DNA of 33,333 nucleotides from an uncultured Paracoccaceae bacterium (lineage in GTDB: Bacteria; Pseudomonadota; Alphaproteobacteria; Rhodobacterales; Rhodobacteraceae): the NCBI GenBank assembly GCA_947489705.1, contig CANLEQ010000034.1, forward strand, positions 1-33,333. Direction: 5' to 3'. This document shows positions 7,212 through 15,455 of this stretch, piece after piece. The first letter of the stretch is position 1. Each line of letters opens with the position of its first letter. The notes beneath the pieces are model-generated. The model did not search any database. It was not told the origin of the DNA and saw only the letters and a list, made by a program, of their open reading frames with translations. The position numbers were made by a program, and so were the translations under genes.

Positions 7212-8177
7212 GTGAGTAAGGCTATCGGGCGTTCCGTCCGTCTCTTTCTCGTCGATGGCACGCCTACGGGTGTGACAACCGCAGAGATCATGAACTGGAC
7301 CGGGCATGTCCTGACCGGGTCACGGACGGGACTGCCGGCTTTCTTGAAGCGACCCGAACTCGACAGGACCGGGATCTACTTCCTGTTTGGTGCAGACCCA
7401 GAAGACCCGGAAGCACGGCGTCTTTATATAGGCGAAAGCGACAATGTCGGTAAACGGTTGGTGCAGCACAGCAAGGACGGCTCGAAGGATTTCTGGGAAC
7501 GCACCTGTGTCGTAACCAGCAAAGATCAGAACATCACCAAGGCCCATGCAAGATATCTGGAGGCGCGGCTGATCGGCATCGCCAATTCCGTGGGTAACGC
7601 CGTTCTAACGAACGGTACGACTCCACTGGCTCTTCCGCTGCCCGAAGCGGATGCTTCCGACATGGAGTATTTCATAGATCAGCTGCGTCTGGTTCTTCCC
7701 GTGCTCGGCTTCGACTTCCTTCGTAAATCTCCAAAAGCTTTTGAACCCACGGCCAAGATCGGGGCCGATGAAGTGGAGCCACAGGAAGTTCCCAGGTTCG
7801 ATATGCACAGCCAGAAGCACAAGGTTGAGGCCAGGGCTCGTGAAGTTGACGGCGAGTTTGTCGTGCTTCTGGGATCTATGGCAGTCCCGAACTGGACCAG
7901 CACGCCAGATCATAGTTACGCGAAACGCCACGCGCACCTTGTCGAGAAAGGTAAGCTCGTGCCCGATGGAAACGGTTTCCTTCGCTTCACCGAAGATGTC
8001 CCGTTCTCGAGCCCAAGCGCGGCGTCGGCCGTCATTCTTGGGCGGCCTGACAATGGTCGACTGTCTTGGCGGCTGAGCGGCAAGGGGGTGAACTACGGAG
8101 ATTGGCAGGCGCAGAAAGTGGCCGAGACGGCGGCGCTCGTGCTCCATGACGACGCTGAGTACAGGTCGGGGGGCTGA
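7212..8177 (+). CDS. GIY-YIG nuclease-fold protein with C-terminal DUF4357
   Basis: 321 aa from the GTG at 7212, which has GAGGA 7 bases upstream; a GTG at 7176 is less well placed. GIY at residues 54-56 and YIG at 72-74, followed by the conserved Arg in VGKRL, identify a GIY-YIG nuclease domain. The segment TKAHARYLEARLI likely supplies the catalytic Glu. The C-terminus (SPSAASAVILGRPDNGRLSW, then GKGVNYGDWQ) matches the DUF4357 domain that often accompanies this fold. Such proteins are common beside restriction-modification genes; the exact substrate is unknown. It is separated from the R-M operon by about 220 bases, so it is probably transcribed separately. Confidence 0.8.
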   Translation: MSKAIGRSVRLFLVDGTPTGVTTAEIMNWTGHVLTGSRTGLPAFLKRPELDRTGIYFLFGADPEDPEARRLYIGESDNVGKRLVQHSKDGSKDFWERTCVVTSKDQNITKAHARYLEARLIGIANSVGNAVLTNGTTPLALPLPEADASDMEYFIDQLRLVLPVLGFDFLRKSPKAFEPTAKIGADEVEPQEVPRFDMHSQKHKVEARAREVDGEFVVLLGSMAVPNWTSTPDHSYAKRHAHLVEKGKLVPDGNGFLRFTEDVPFSSPSAASAVILGRPDNGRLSWRLSGKGVNYGDWQAQKVAETAALVLHDDAEYRSGG

Positions 8178-8336
8178 CGTCTCAGCAGGATCGTACTCCT
8201 TCCAAGCATGTTGCATCATAACATACGGACGACTTGCGTCGCGGTGCGAACTGCCCTTCTCCAGGCCGCCTCTTCCTGATACCCCCTCCGTCTTGGGGAA
8301 AGGTTCCTCGAACACACAAAGTATAGTAGCCAAGAT

Positions 8337-8361
8337 CATCAAAATGATGCAGTTTGATGCA
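8337..8361. promoter_or_regulatory. Putative operator of the RHH-controlled R-M operon
   Basis: TGATGCA occurs at 8345-8351 and again at 8355-8361, a 10-bp period (one helical turn), and its inverse CATCA stands at 8337-8341. Short repeats on one face of the helix are typical binding sites of ribbon-helix-helix dimers, and an RHH gene starts 40 bases downstream. A -10-like TATAGT precedes it at about 8321-8326. Confidence 0.5.
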
Positions 8362-8400
8362 ATTAGCGGGAGGCGGAACGTGACGACTGAGGAGGACGGC

Positions 8401-8586
8401 ATGGCGAAGCGGCGTGTTACCGCCATGCTGGAAGAGGACGACATCTCCGCGCTCATGGCGATTGCGCGCTCCCGGAGAGTTTCTCTCGCGTGGGTGATCC
8501 GCGATGCGGTGCGTCTCTACCTGGACAATGGGCAGATGCCGGACAGCAATCTAGGGAAATCCTCTGACGCGCGACCGGGGCGATGA
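8401..8586 (+). CDS. Ribbon-helix-helix (CopG-type) regulator
   Basis: 61 aa from the ATG at 8401 (GGAGG 5-6 bases upstream); an in-frame GTG at 8380 also has a good ribosome site and would add 7 residues. RRVTAMLEEDDISALMAIARSR and VSLAWVIRDAVRLYL form the strand-helix-helix of the RHH/CopG family. The stop overlaps the methyltransferase start as ATGA. It therefore leads the restriction-modification operon and is probably its repressor, acting on the repeats at 8337-8361, in the manner of an R-M controller protein. An antitoxin role is the alternative, but no toxin gene follows. Confidence 0.75.
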   Translation: MAKRRVTAMLEEDDISALMAIARSRRVSLAWVIRDAVRLYLDNGQMPDSNLGKSSDARPGR

Positions 8587-10601
8587 TGGCAGTTGCATCC
8601 TCTCTCTCGGGACCCCATGGAGTTCCACGGCGTGGCTACGTTCTCTCTACCGCGGTCGAGAAGATCGCCGGAAGCGCCCGAGCGGTGGTCAGAGATCTGC
8701 AAGCCGCTTTTGAGAATGCCCCCAGCATTGCCGCGACCTACGTTCCGCTGAACGATGGCGAGATACCGGCCCGTGCAGCATGGCACGCCTTCTCAGCTTG
8801 GCTCCTCTGCCTTCTTTCCGACCCGCAGCGCACTTCTCTGTCTGAAGCGCAGCAATGGTATCTTGGGCGGGCGCTGACAGGAGCTGAGGAAGAGTTCTGG
8901 CAACGCGCAGATGTCGTGGCGACATCGGAGCTTGAGGAGATCGCCGGCAGGGAAGGCATTAGAGAACTGCTGCCCTATGTCCTCGAAAGCCACGGCCCCG
9001 GCTCCCGCCTCAGTGTCCTCCGTGATCCGTCTACCCAAATCGCGAGAACGACGAAGAAGGCGTCTGGCGTGTTTTACACCCCGCCGGACGTGGCAGAGTT
9101 CATGGCGCGGGGGGCACTGCGTGGCCGCGGTTTTCATCTGAAGGTTCTCGATCCGGCTGTCGGAACAGGCGTCTTTCTGAGGGCGGTTCTGGCCGAGCTG
9201 CGCAGCGCCGACAGCTCGGGTAACGCTTTCCGGCTCGCTCAGGACACACTCTTCGGATGCGACATCAACGCCCAAGCGCTCGATGGCGCCGCAACGGTTA
9301 TTCTTGCGGACGTGCTGCCTGACGCTCTCGCGATATTGTCCTCGCCGTATGAAGCTTGGCAGGCGCTACGCTCCAACCTCCGGCAATGTGACACTCTTTT
9401 GGTCGATCCGACGGCCGGCACAACTTCGGAAATGTCCCGTACTCAGCTAGCGACACTCTTTCCGTCTGCGCAGGAGGGATTTGACCTGATCATAGGCAAC
9501 CCGCCATATGCGGACCTAGGACTGCGGCGGGACATGGCCGACCTGGAAGCCCGTTTCCACTCGATCGCCGCCTTCCCGCGGAGCACAGCCGAGCTGTACA
9601 CGGTATTCGTGGAGCAGATGGTGCGGCTCACTGCCAGGACGGGCGCGGGTGCTCTGGTCCTGCCGCTCTCTCTGGCTTGCAATTCAGGTTCCCAATTTGA
9701 TGCCTGCCGACAGTTCATCGGGCAGCAGCCCGGTGAATGGAGATTTGCCTTCTTTGACCGACAGCCTCACGCGCTCTTCGGCGAGGACGTAAAGACTCGG
9801 AACTCCATCGTGTTCTGGGAGCGCCGGGACCGCGCCACTACAATCAGCACGGGGCCGCTCCGAAAGTGGCGGGGCAACGACCGGCAGGCGATGTTCGCCG
9901 GTATCGACTATACGCCAATCGCCGGAAATATAGCTCCCGGGATCCCGAAGCTGCACGGCCGTACTCAGGCCGCGGCGTGGGAAAGTTTGAGGGACCGGCA
10001 GGGAGCTCTGACGGACTTTACGTCAGAGATTACGCGGACCACGCTGAATGCCCTACCGGTCGCCGGTGCCAACGAGGTTTTTGTTGCGCCGACAGCCTAT
10101 AATTTTCTAGGCGTTGCGAGGCCGTGTCCTCTGGCAATGGACGAAGGAGAGATGCTGTCCACCAACCCGATGTTCCGGCTGGCCTGCGCCTCAAAAGAAG
10201 TGGCCGCCGCAGCATACGCGCTACTATCGAGCAATTTTGCGTTCTGGTGGTGGCACGTGACGGGCGATGGCTTTCACGTCAGTCAGCGCACGCTGCGCAC
10301 AATCCCGGCTGGAACTCTCGCCGATGCCGGTCCGGCCAGGTCTGCACTGACAGAGCTGGGTGAGGCGATGTGGGAGGCATCTGCCCGCTCACCGGTCCGC
10401 AGCCTCAACCGCGGACGGGTCTCATACACCTTCTCTGCCGCGGCAGCGCCGGGAATCCAGCAGCAGATTGACCGCCTTCTCGTCCGCACGCTCGACCTAC
10501 CAGAGACGTTCGCCGCCGAGCTGGCCAACTTTGCCGAAGCTATAACACAGGCGCGCCTGTTGTCGCCCTATAAGCAAATGACCGAGGAAGAACTGGCATG
10601 A
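8583..10601 (+). CDS. N6-adenine DNA methyltransferase (Eco57I-like/type II)
   Basis: 672 aa. Motif X is in SGVFYTPPDVAEFM (161-174), the SAM-binding motif I is DPAVGTG (190-196), motif II is GCDIN (225-229) and the catalytic motif IV is NPPY (306-309). The order is that of gamma-class N6-adenine enzymes. The C-terminal half (from about residue 440) probably holds the target recognition domain. The N-terminal 150 residues show no nuclease motif that I can recognise, so the protein looks like a methylase only, not a fused type IIG enzyme. The start overlaps the RHH stop, and the stop overlaps the next methyltransferase start (ATGA). It protects host sites from the PLD endonuclease two genes on. 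Confidence 0.88.
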   Translation: MMAVASSLSGPHGVPRRGYVLSTAVEKIAGSARAVVRDLQAAFENAPSIAATYVPLNDGEIPARAAWHAFSAWLLCLLSDPQRTSLSEAQQWYLGRALTGAEEEFWQRADVVATSELEEIAGREGIRELLPYVLESHGPGSRLSVLRDPSTQIARTTKKASGVFYTPPDVAEFMARGALRGRGFHLKVLDPAVGTGVFLRAVLAELRSADSSGNAFRLAQDTLFGCDINAQALDGAATVILADVLPDALAILSSPYEAWQALRSNLRQCDTLLVDPTAGTTSEMSRTQLATLFPSAQEGFDLIIGNPPYADLGLRRDMADLEARFHSIAAFPRSTAELYTVFVEQMVRLTARTGAGALVLPLSLACNSGSQFDACRQFIGQQPGEWRFAFFDRQPHALFGEDVKTRNSIVFWERRDRATTISTGPLRKWRGNDRQAMFAGIDYTPIAGNIAPGIPKLHGRTQAAAWESLRDRQGALTDFTSEITRTTLNALPVAGANEVFVAPTAYNFLGVARPCPLAMDEGEMLSTNPMFRLACASKEVAAAAYALLSSNFAFWWWHVTGDGFHVSQRTLRTIPAGTLADAGPARSALTELGEAMWEASARSPVRSLNRGRVSYTFSAAAAPGIQQQIDRLLVRTLDLPETFAAELANFAEAITQARLLSPYKQMTEEELA

Positions 10602-11524
10602 AGCAAATAAAGATCCCGGACGAGGTAAAGGAAAAGAGCAAACTGACCAAAGAAGAATGGAAGGAGTACACAAAGACGGTATGGTCCATAGCCAACAAGG
10701 CGCGCCCGGATCATCCCGCTGTATTCCCGGAGGAGATTCCGCACCGCCTCACGAAGCTGTTCAGCTTTTACGGCGAGACTGTTCTCGATCCCTTCGCGGG
10801 TACCGGCAGTACCGCGCGTGCAGCCATTCCCTTGGGCCGGCGCACCGTCTGCGTCGAGCAGAACCCCGAGTATGCGTCAGTCATCCAGTCGGAGTGCGCG
10901 AAACTGAGAAACGGGCATGGAGATGATTTTACACCTCTCGAGGTCGTGCGCGGCGACAGCCGCAACCTGAGCTTTCTGGACAATGACAGCGTAGGTCTAG
11001 TGGTGACCAGTCCGCCTTACTGGGACAAGGCCGACTACGGGACCGGGGAGGACAATCTCGGAAACATCCGCAGTTATGCTGGATTTTTGGAAAGTATCCG
11101 GCCGGTGTTCGAGGAGTGCTACCGTGTGCTGGAGCCCGGACGGAAGATCTGCGTCGTCACTGCCAATGTTAACCAGCATACCGACCATGGCCTGCTGACT
11201 TTCCCGCTTGCCACTGATTTCGGGGTAATGCTCCGCAATATCGGGTTCGTCATGGTGAACGAGATCATCTGGTCGAAAGACCGAACTGGCGGTAAGTGGG
11301 GCTCCTCCGGAGTGCAGCGTCCGATCTTTGGGAGCTATCCCTACCCGCCGAACTTCCTCTTCAAGAATATCCACGAGTATATCCTGATCTTTGCCAAACC
11401 TGCGCTGACCAAACGCAAGGGGCCGAAAGTAAAAGATTATGGTGAGCTGATGAAAGGGGTGGAGCACGGTTCACCGATCTCTCAGTCGGACGACGAACAC
11501 CGATTGCCAATGATCGAATACTAA
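10598..11524 (+). CDS. SPPYW-type DNA methyltransferase (N4-cytosine or N6-adenine)
   Basis: 308 aa. Motif I is DPFAGTG at 64-70 and motif IV is SPPYW at 138-142. A motif X-like segment, HPAVFPEEIPHRL, lies at 39-51. SPPY is usual for N4-cytosine or beta-type enzymes, but those normally carry motif IV first; here the order is X, I, IV. A late segment, NFLFKNIHEYILIFAK, resembles motif VIII surroundings of this family. It overlaps the upstream methyltransferase by ATGA, so the two are co-translated. Two methylases beside one endonuclease suggest an asymmetric recognition site with one enzyme per strand (inference). Confidence 0.87.
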   Translation: MKQIKIPDEVKEKSKLTKEEWKEYTKTVWSIANKARPDHPAVFPEEIPHRLTKLFSFYGETVLDPFAGTGSTARAAIPLGRRTVCVEQNPEYASVIQSECAKLRNGHGDDFTPLEVVRGDSRNLSFLDNDSVGLVVTSPPYWDKADYGTGEDNLGNIRSYAGFLESIRPVFEECYRVLEPGRKICVVTANVNQHTDHGLLTFPLATDFGVMLRNIGFVMVNEIIWSKDRTGGKWGSSGVQRPIFGSYPYPPNFLFKNIHEYILIFAKPALTKRKGPKVKDYGELMKGVEHGSPISQSDDEHRLPMIEY

Positions 11525-11533
11525 GAATTCATC

Positions 11534-12646
11534 ATGTTCTACAACCAGCCACTATCACTCCGCTTCGGAACCGAGCTCTTGAGGCACATCGACCATATGG
11601 CCGGTATAGAGCCATACTGGGATACCCTAGATATTGCCGTCGCATGGGTCCGCGCGTCCGGCATTTCCTATCTTGAGGAGAGCTTGCGCGGCTTTCTCCA
11701 CCATGGCGGCAGGCTCTGCTTTGTCGTCGGGATCGACCTGCACAACACGACGCGCGAAGGGCTTCAGGCTCTGGTTGATCTAGAGGACCATGGTGACTGC
11801 GAGACCTACGTTTATCACAACGAAGCCGGAAGCATCTTCCATCCGAAACTCTACCTCTTCCGCAACGAAGAAGAGGCGCGGCTGATTGTCGGATCGAACA
11901 ATCTGACGGCAGCCGGGCTTTACTCCAATATCGAGGCGGGTCTGCAGGTCGATACGTCCCTCGGGGATGCTGTCATTGAAGAGGCGGCAGATGCTCTTTC
12001 ATCCTGGAGGGATGCGACCGCCGGCATGGCTGTGAAGCTCGATCCTGAGTTCCTCAGCAGCCTTGTTGCAGAAGGTTACGTAGTCGAAGAAGCAGCCACT
12101 CGCGCTACCGAACGAGGTCGCCGTGCTGCCCGCGGGGCGCGTCCCGGTCGGAGACTATTTGGTTCACGGGCCTTCACGGCTCCTGCCCGCGCACCACGTC
12201 CTGGAAGCCCTGCTGCTCCGGAGCCGTCGACTGTACATCCCGCTGCGAGCCCGGCAGCTCCAGCACCTGAAGGAACAGCAATTTTGATGCGGCTCCGGAT
12301 GGCCCGCGGAACGCAGACACAGATTCCCTTCCGCGTCGCCAAGAACTTTTTCTCCGAAGTTACCGAGGTTCGCAGCGCCCACACCGGCGCCCGGCATGGC
12401 CTTCAACTTGCTACAGCGCACGGGCGCCAGAATACTACGAAACTGGAGATTCCCGAGCTGCGGGACTTCAGGGACGCATTCGCCAGGTTCGAAAAAACAC
12501 CCAACGGTGTGGTTTACGAGGTCTATGACGCCGGCACACCCAAAGGCGACCAGATCCGAGGAAGCCTAAATGATGGGTTCGACGACGGCTCGACGCAGAC
12601 CAGCATACGCGACGTCGCAAAGGCGACATGGTGGCGCTATATCTGA
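11534..12646 (+). CDS. PLD-family restriction endonuclease
   Basis: 370 aa. The phospholipase D-type half-site HPKLYLF (His103, Lys105) and GSNNLT (120-125) lie in an N-terminal domain of about 170 residues, as in BfiI/NgoFVII-like endonucleases that dimerise to form one metal-independent active site. Residues 190-247 are a low-complexity Arg then Pro/Ala linker. Residues 248-370 form a separate C-terminal domain with TQTQIPF, DDGST and KATWWR, probably for DNA recognition. That same domain occurs in the product at 12767-13876. It lies 10 bases after the second methyltransferase. The ribosome site before the ATG is weak, which may keep nuclease levels low relative to methylase (inference). 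Confidence 0.85.
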   Translation: MFYNQPLSLRFGTELLRHIDHMAGIEPYWDTLDIAVAWVRASGISYLEESLRGFLHHGGRLCFVVGIDLHNTTREGLQALVDLEDHGDCETYVYHNEAGSIFHPKLYLFRNEEEARLIVGSNNLTAAGLYSNIEAGLQVDTSLGDAVIEEAADALSSWRDATAGMAVKLDPEFLSSLVAEGYVVEEAATRATERGRRAARGARPGRRLFGSRAFTAPARAPRPGSPAAPEPSTVHPAASPAAPAPEGTAILMRLRMARGTQTQIPFRVAKNFFSEVTEVRSAHTGARHGLQLATAHGRQNTTKLEIPELRDFRDAFARFEKTPNGVVYEVYDAGTPKGDQIRGSLNDGFDDGSTQTSIRDVAKATWWRYI

Positions 12647-12766
12647 CGCGGCAGTCGCGGAACGTCCCATGGGTTCACCGACTCTTTGCTAATCGGTCAT
12701 ATCGAAACGTAGTGAAAGACAACGTCACGACCACGTAGCGCAGCCCGAATCTTGTCACAGGCGAAC

Positions 12767-13876
12767 CTACTTCGTGCGCCACCAGGTGGCCTTGCCTTGG
12801 GTGCGGCGCGTAGAGCCGTCCTGCAGGCCTTCTTCGAGTGAGTCGGCAATAATCTTACCCTCAGGCGACGAGGCATCATGTACACTGTAAGTCACAGCAT
12901 TAGCACCGCGCTCAAATCGGACGACGGGATCGTTAATTTCGGCCATCTCTGGTAGCTGAAGCTTCATAGTGTTGCGACGCCCCCCATCTGACGTTGATAA
13001 AGTTAGCGACCTGCGCTTACCGCTCGACGCGTTGTGAACAACGAGATTATTACCAAAATATTCATCTACGGCGCCAAACGGAATTTGGGTTTGGGTTTTG
13101 CCTCGACCTTTCCTAACACGCATCAAAAGAACTGTGGGCAATTCAGCCTGGACGGGGGAAGTGTCACCTTCCGGAGGTAAAATCTCTACCTCCAACCCAA
13201 ACGCTGAGCTCGCTGCGGTGAAATCAGGCAAGTCTTTCATGGATACTGGTGTCGACCGCCAAATCCGATCCGGCAACCGCAGCTCGATTGTCGCCGAGCG
13301 GCGTAGCAACGCGACGCCGTGGAGCGCGTATTCAAAATATTCTTCTGATTCAGAATCCAGTTTCCGACGGAGGCCGCGCAGCACTAAGCCTTTCAGATAG
13401 GTCTCCACCTGCCAGCGCGCCGCAATCGCATCACCCCAATTCGCAGCTAGCCAGCCGTACGCCGTCGCAGCGATACTGCCAACATCTGGGGCACGCGCTC
13501 CGTCCGCGACAGCTAGGAGAGATAGCGGAGCGGATTGCTCTAGTTCTTCTCTTACGTCGGCAATGCTCTCCCAGATCTGAGACCGGGTGCCTACGTGCAC
13601 TGCATCGGCCCAGATAAACACGTCGAGCCAATTCGTGCCGGGGCTAACTCCAGAAGGCCCGTTCTCTAAATCGATTGGAACACTGGCCTCTTCGTTGTAG
13701 AGTTGGAATCCGGCGATCACTGCGTCGGGGTCGGCAACACAGGAAGGAACGGCAATGTGCACAGCGTTAGCGGTTTCCGATCTTTTATAAAGCGGCAGAG
13801 CGAAGCCATGTTCGGTTAGCTTTTCGTAGCAGACCAGAGAGAGAGAATCGTAATATTCTTCGTCGTCCGAATTCAT
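12767..13876 (-). CDS. Unknown protein sharing the restriction enzyme's C-terminal domain
   Basis: 369 aa. Residues 248-369 align along their whole length with residues 248-370 of the PLD endonuclease on the other strand. They share TQTQIPF exactly, N-T-x-KL-x-(I/L)PE, RFE, a (Y)D-A-x-(T/S)P-x-G segment, DGST and a terminal KATWWR. The first 240 residues are unrelated to the PLD domain and I recognise no catalytic motif there; they are acidic at the start and contain helical segments around 100-200. The ATG overlaps the stop of the upstream gene (ATGA). Base composition is more AT-rich than the surroundings. It may bind the same DNA sites as the nuclease through the shared domain, as part of a second effector or a regulator. 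Function unknown. Confidence 0.75.
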   Translation of the reverse strand: MNSDDEEYYDSLSLVCYEKLTEHGFALPLYKRSETANAVHIAVPSCVADPDAVIAGFQLYNEEASVPIDLENGPSGVSPGTNWLDVFIWADAVHVGTRSQIWESIADVREELEQSAPLSLLAVADGARAPDVGSIAATAYGWLAANWGDAIAARWQVETYLKGLVLRGLRRKLDSESEEYFEYALHGVALLRRSATIELRLPDRIWRSTPVSMKDLPDFTAASSAFGLEVEILPPEGDTSPVQAELPTVLLMRVRKGRGKTQTQIPFGAVDEYFGNNLVVHNASSGKRRSLTLSTSDGGRRNTMKLQLPEMAEINDPVVRFERGANAVTYSVHDASSPEGKIIADSLEEGLQDGSTRRTQGKATWWRTK

Positions 13877-14712
13877 GGCCGTGACGCCTCCCGGATGTGC
13901 TGTTGAACTACATCCGCTATCTGATTAGCATATGAATCTGGCGTGCTGTTTGGGAGCCACTCGTAAGTGGCAATCGGTATGTTGAGCTCCTTTATTCGGT
14001 TTTGAAATTCAGTATTAGTGCCTTTAGGGTCTTCTAAAAACTGCTGAGGGAAAATCACTAACTTCCCGTGGCCCTGACGGAGGTCGATTGGCTTGGAGAA
14101 AGCTAGCTCAATTGCGGAGGCGCGACCGTCTGGCTTGTCGTTTCCAAAAGAAGCGAGAGCAGCAATATCAAGCCAACTTTGAGCAACTGAACGCCAAGCC
14201 GGCAGGCTTCCTTCTAGTCCATTTTTTAGCTTTGCATCGAAGTAGGCCTCTGTCGTCCCGAACCCCCACTCAATATGTCGGAGAGCCGCCTCGAGAGTCG
14301 GGTCTAACTCGTAGTCCTCGAGAAAGATCGATGGATCCAGTGCTTCATTGTATATGCCAGCCATGTAGGCGCCGGTGTCGAATGGATACACATGGTACGG
14401 CGCTGGAAGGTCGTCCGGCGAAATCACGATAGCGAACGGAAAAAAGTTAATCCTTTGGTTCTTTTCGGCGCCTCGCTTGAAGCGATAGGCCGGCCGCGCG
14501 AGAAACGTATATACGAGCTCTTTGTCGAAGACGCGGCATTCCATCTTTTCAAGAATTCCGCTGTCTAAGATCCGTCGTCCCCAACCTACAGATGTTACGT
14601 GGACGAGGTCAGGTGGTTCTATCGAGACGCGAGGACAGGCCTCCACGGCGAGCTCTCTTAGTTCCGGGTTAGGCTTAGTGCCACGCGGTCTTCTTCTCGG
14701 GACGATATTCAT
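13873..14712 (-). CDS. Unknown protein, possible ADP-ribosyltransferase-like fold
   Basis: 279 aa, first gene of a two-gene operon. The N-terminal stretch PPDLVHVTSVGWGRRILDSGIL (about residues 33-54) followed by ELVYTFLARPAYRFK resembles the opening strand-helix of ADP-ribosyltransferase-like domains (x-H-x-T-S and a helix, then x-I-L-x-x-G), but I cannot identify the complete catalytic triad. The C-terminal half ends with a probable helical tail (YANQIADVVQQHIREAS). Codon use and base content are AT-richer than neighbours, indicating recent acquisition. There is no ribosome site before the ATG; a -10-like TATACT on the minus strand sits about 15-20 bases upstream, so the mRNA may be nearly leaderless. 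The ART assignment is tentative. Confidence 0.65.
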   Translation of the reverse strand: MNIVPRRRPRGTKPNPELRELAVEACPRVSIEPPDLVHVTSVGWGRRILDSGILEKMECRVFDKELVYTFLARPAYRFKRGAEKNQRINFFPFAIVISPDDLPAPYHVYPFDTGAYMAGIYNEALDPSIFLEDYELDPTLEAALRHIEWGFGTTEAYFDAKLKNGLEGSLPAWRSVAQSWLDIAALASFGNDKPDGRASAIELAFSKPIDLRQGHGKLVIFPQQFLEDPKGTNTEFQNRIKELNIPIATYEWLPNSTPDSYANQIADVVQQHIREASRP

Positions 14713-14726
14713 GTATAAGTCGATTC

Positions 14727-14732
14727 AGTATA
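14727..14732 (-). promoter_or_regulatory. Candidate -10 box of the minus-strand two-gene operon
   Basis: Minus-strand TATACT within an AT-rich stretch. A start site 6-7 bases downstream would leave a leader of fewer than 10 bases before the ATG at 14712. No good -35 is visible at 16-18 bases. Confidence 0.3.
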
Positions 14733-14774
14733 AAATTCTGGAACTATGGCGATTATTTGATCGTGCCAGCAACC

Positions 14775-14920
14775 AACCTACACGTCCCGCCAGTACCGCG
14801 GAAGAGGCGGCCGCTACGAGCCAGGAACTCGCGTCCCAGTCGCTGCAGCTTGACGACGTCATAACCTGTTTCGTGATCGGCGACACCGGCAAACGTCCCG
14901 TCGCCCCGGCGAAGCCGTGA
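14775..14920 (+). pseudogene. C-terminal remnant of a methyl-accepting chemotaxis protein
   Basis: In this frame the sequence reads STAEEAAATSQELASQSLQLDDVI, close to the end of the chemoreceptor signalling domain (EEAAAASQELAAQAEQLxxxV), and then runs to a TGA at 14918-14920 after a short tail. The rest of the receptor, normally over 500 residues, is missing, and upstream sequence is the AT-rich island. It is therefore a broken end left where the island joined, on a fragment that was once part of a larger chromosomal or plasmid receptor gene. Confidence 0.55.
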
Positions 14921-14937
14921 TCGTGGTAACGGGTGCC

Positions 14938-15129
14938 ATGCCCAATGAGAAGGTCACGCAGGAGATCGAGGCCTTCGACCTCCCGGACGAGGATGCCGCT
15001 CTTGCGGCGCTTCTTCGCGGCGTCAATATCATCGTAGGCGGCTTGGCAACGCGCCTTCCTGCAGTGTTCCTGTGGGTCAGAATGGAGGCGCATGTTTCGT
15101 TGCCTTTTGCTGGCACTCGGGCGGAGTGA
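14938..15129 (+). CDS. Hypothetical small protein (uncertain)
   Basis: Frame from an ATG at 14938 (or a GTG at 14917 overlapping the chemoreceptor remnant stop). It encodes an acidic then hydrophobic product of 63-70 aa with mostly G/C third positions in its first half. It contains DEDAALAALLRG and NIIVGGLATRLPAVFLW. No family is recognised and no good ribosome site is visible. It could be another gene remnant in the scar between the defence island and the TrbM-like genes. Confidence 0.25.
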   Translation: MPNEKVTQEIEAFDLPDEDAALAALLRGVNIIVGGLATRLPAVFLWVRMEAHVSLPFAGTRAE

Positions 15130-15134
15130 AGGGC

Positions 15135-15455
15135 TCAGTTGTCCGGTTGAACCGGCGCCACGTCATAATGCAACGCGGCGTCGTCTCCGAAGTAACGGAC
15201 CCAGCGTTGCACAACCTCTTGCGCGGACTGCATTGCCGCGACGCGCTCAGCCTCAAGGCAGTTGATGAAGACTTCGATCTTCCGAACGTAGTCTTCATAC
15301 TGCTCGTTCACGATCTGACGCAGCTCGGGATTCAGGTCAGTCGGTTCGTATGGATAGGGCTCTTCGGGCGGGATGCAGGCAACTTGGGCGCTAGCCTTGG
15401 CCGTCGCCAAGGCTAGCATGACTGCTACCGCTGAGAGGCGGGCCAATCCAATCAA
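15135..15455 (-). CDS. Hypothetical secreted protein downstream of the TrbM-like gene
   Basis: 106 aa with a clear signal peptide (LARLSAVAVMLALATAKASAQ), then a Pro/Tyr-rich segment with Cys and a helical acidic region containing a second Cys. The start is a TTG that overlaps the stop of the TrbM-like gene by two bases, so translation is probably coupled. It is likely periplasmic. Position and coupling suggest a role alongside the TrbM-like protein in mating-pair formation, which is inference. Confidence 0.55.
   Translation of the reverse strand: MIGLARLSAVAVMLALATAKASAQVACIPPEEPYPYEPTDLNPELRQIVNEQYEDYVRKIEVFINCLEAERVAAMQSAQEVVQRWVRYFGDDAALHYDVAPVQPDN

Noticed and set aside
14725-15093. 122-aa minus-strand reading frame
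   Set aside because: Overlaps the chemoreceptor remnant and a better-composed plus-strand frame; the translation has no recognisable feature.
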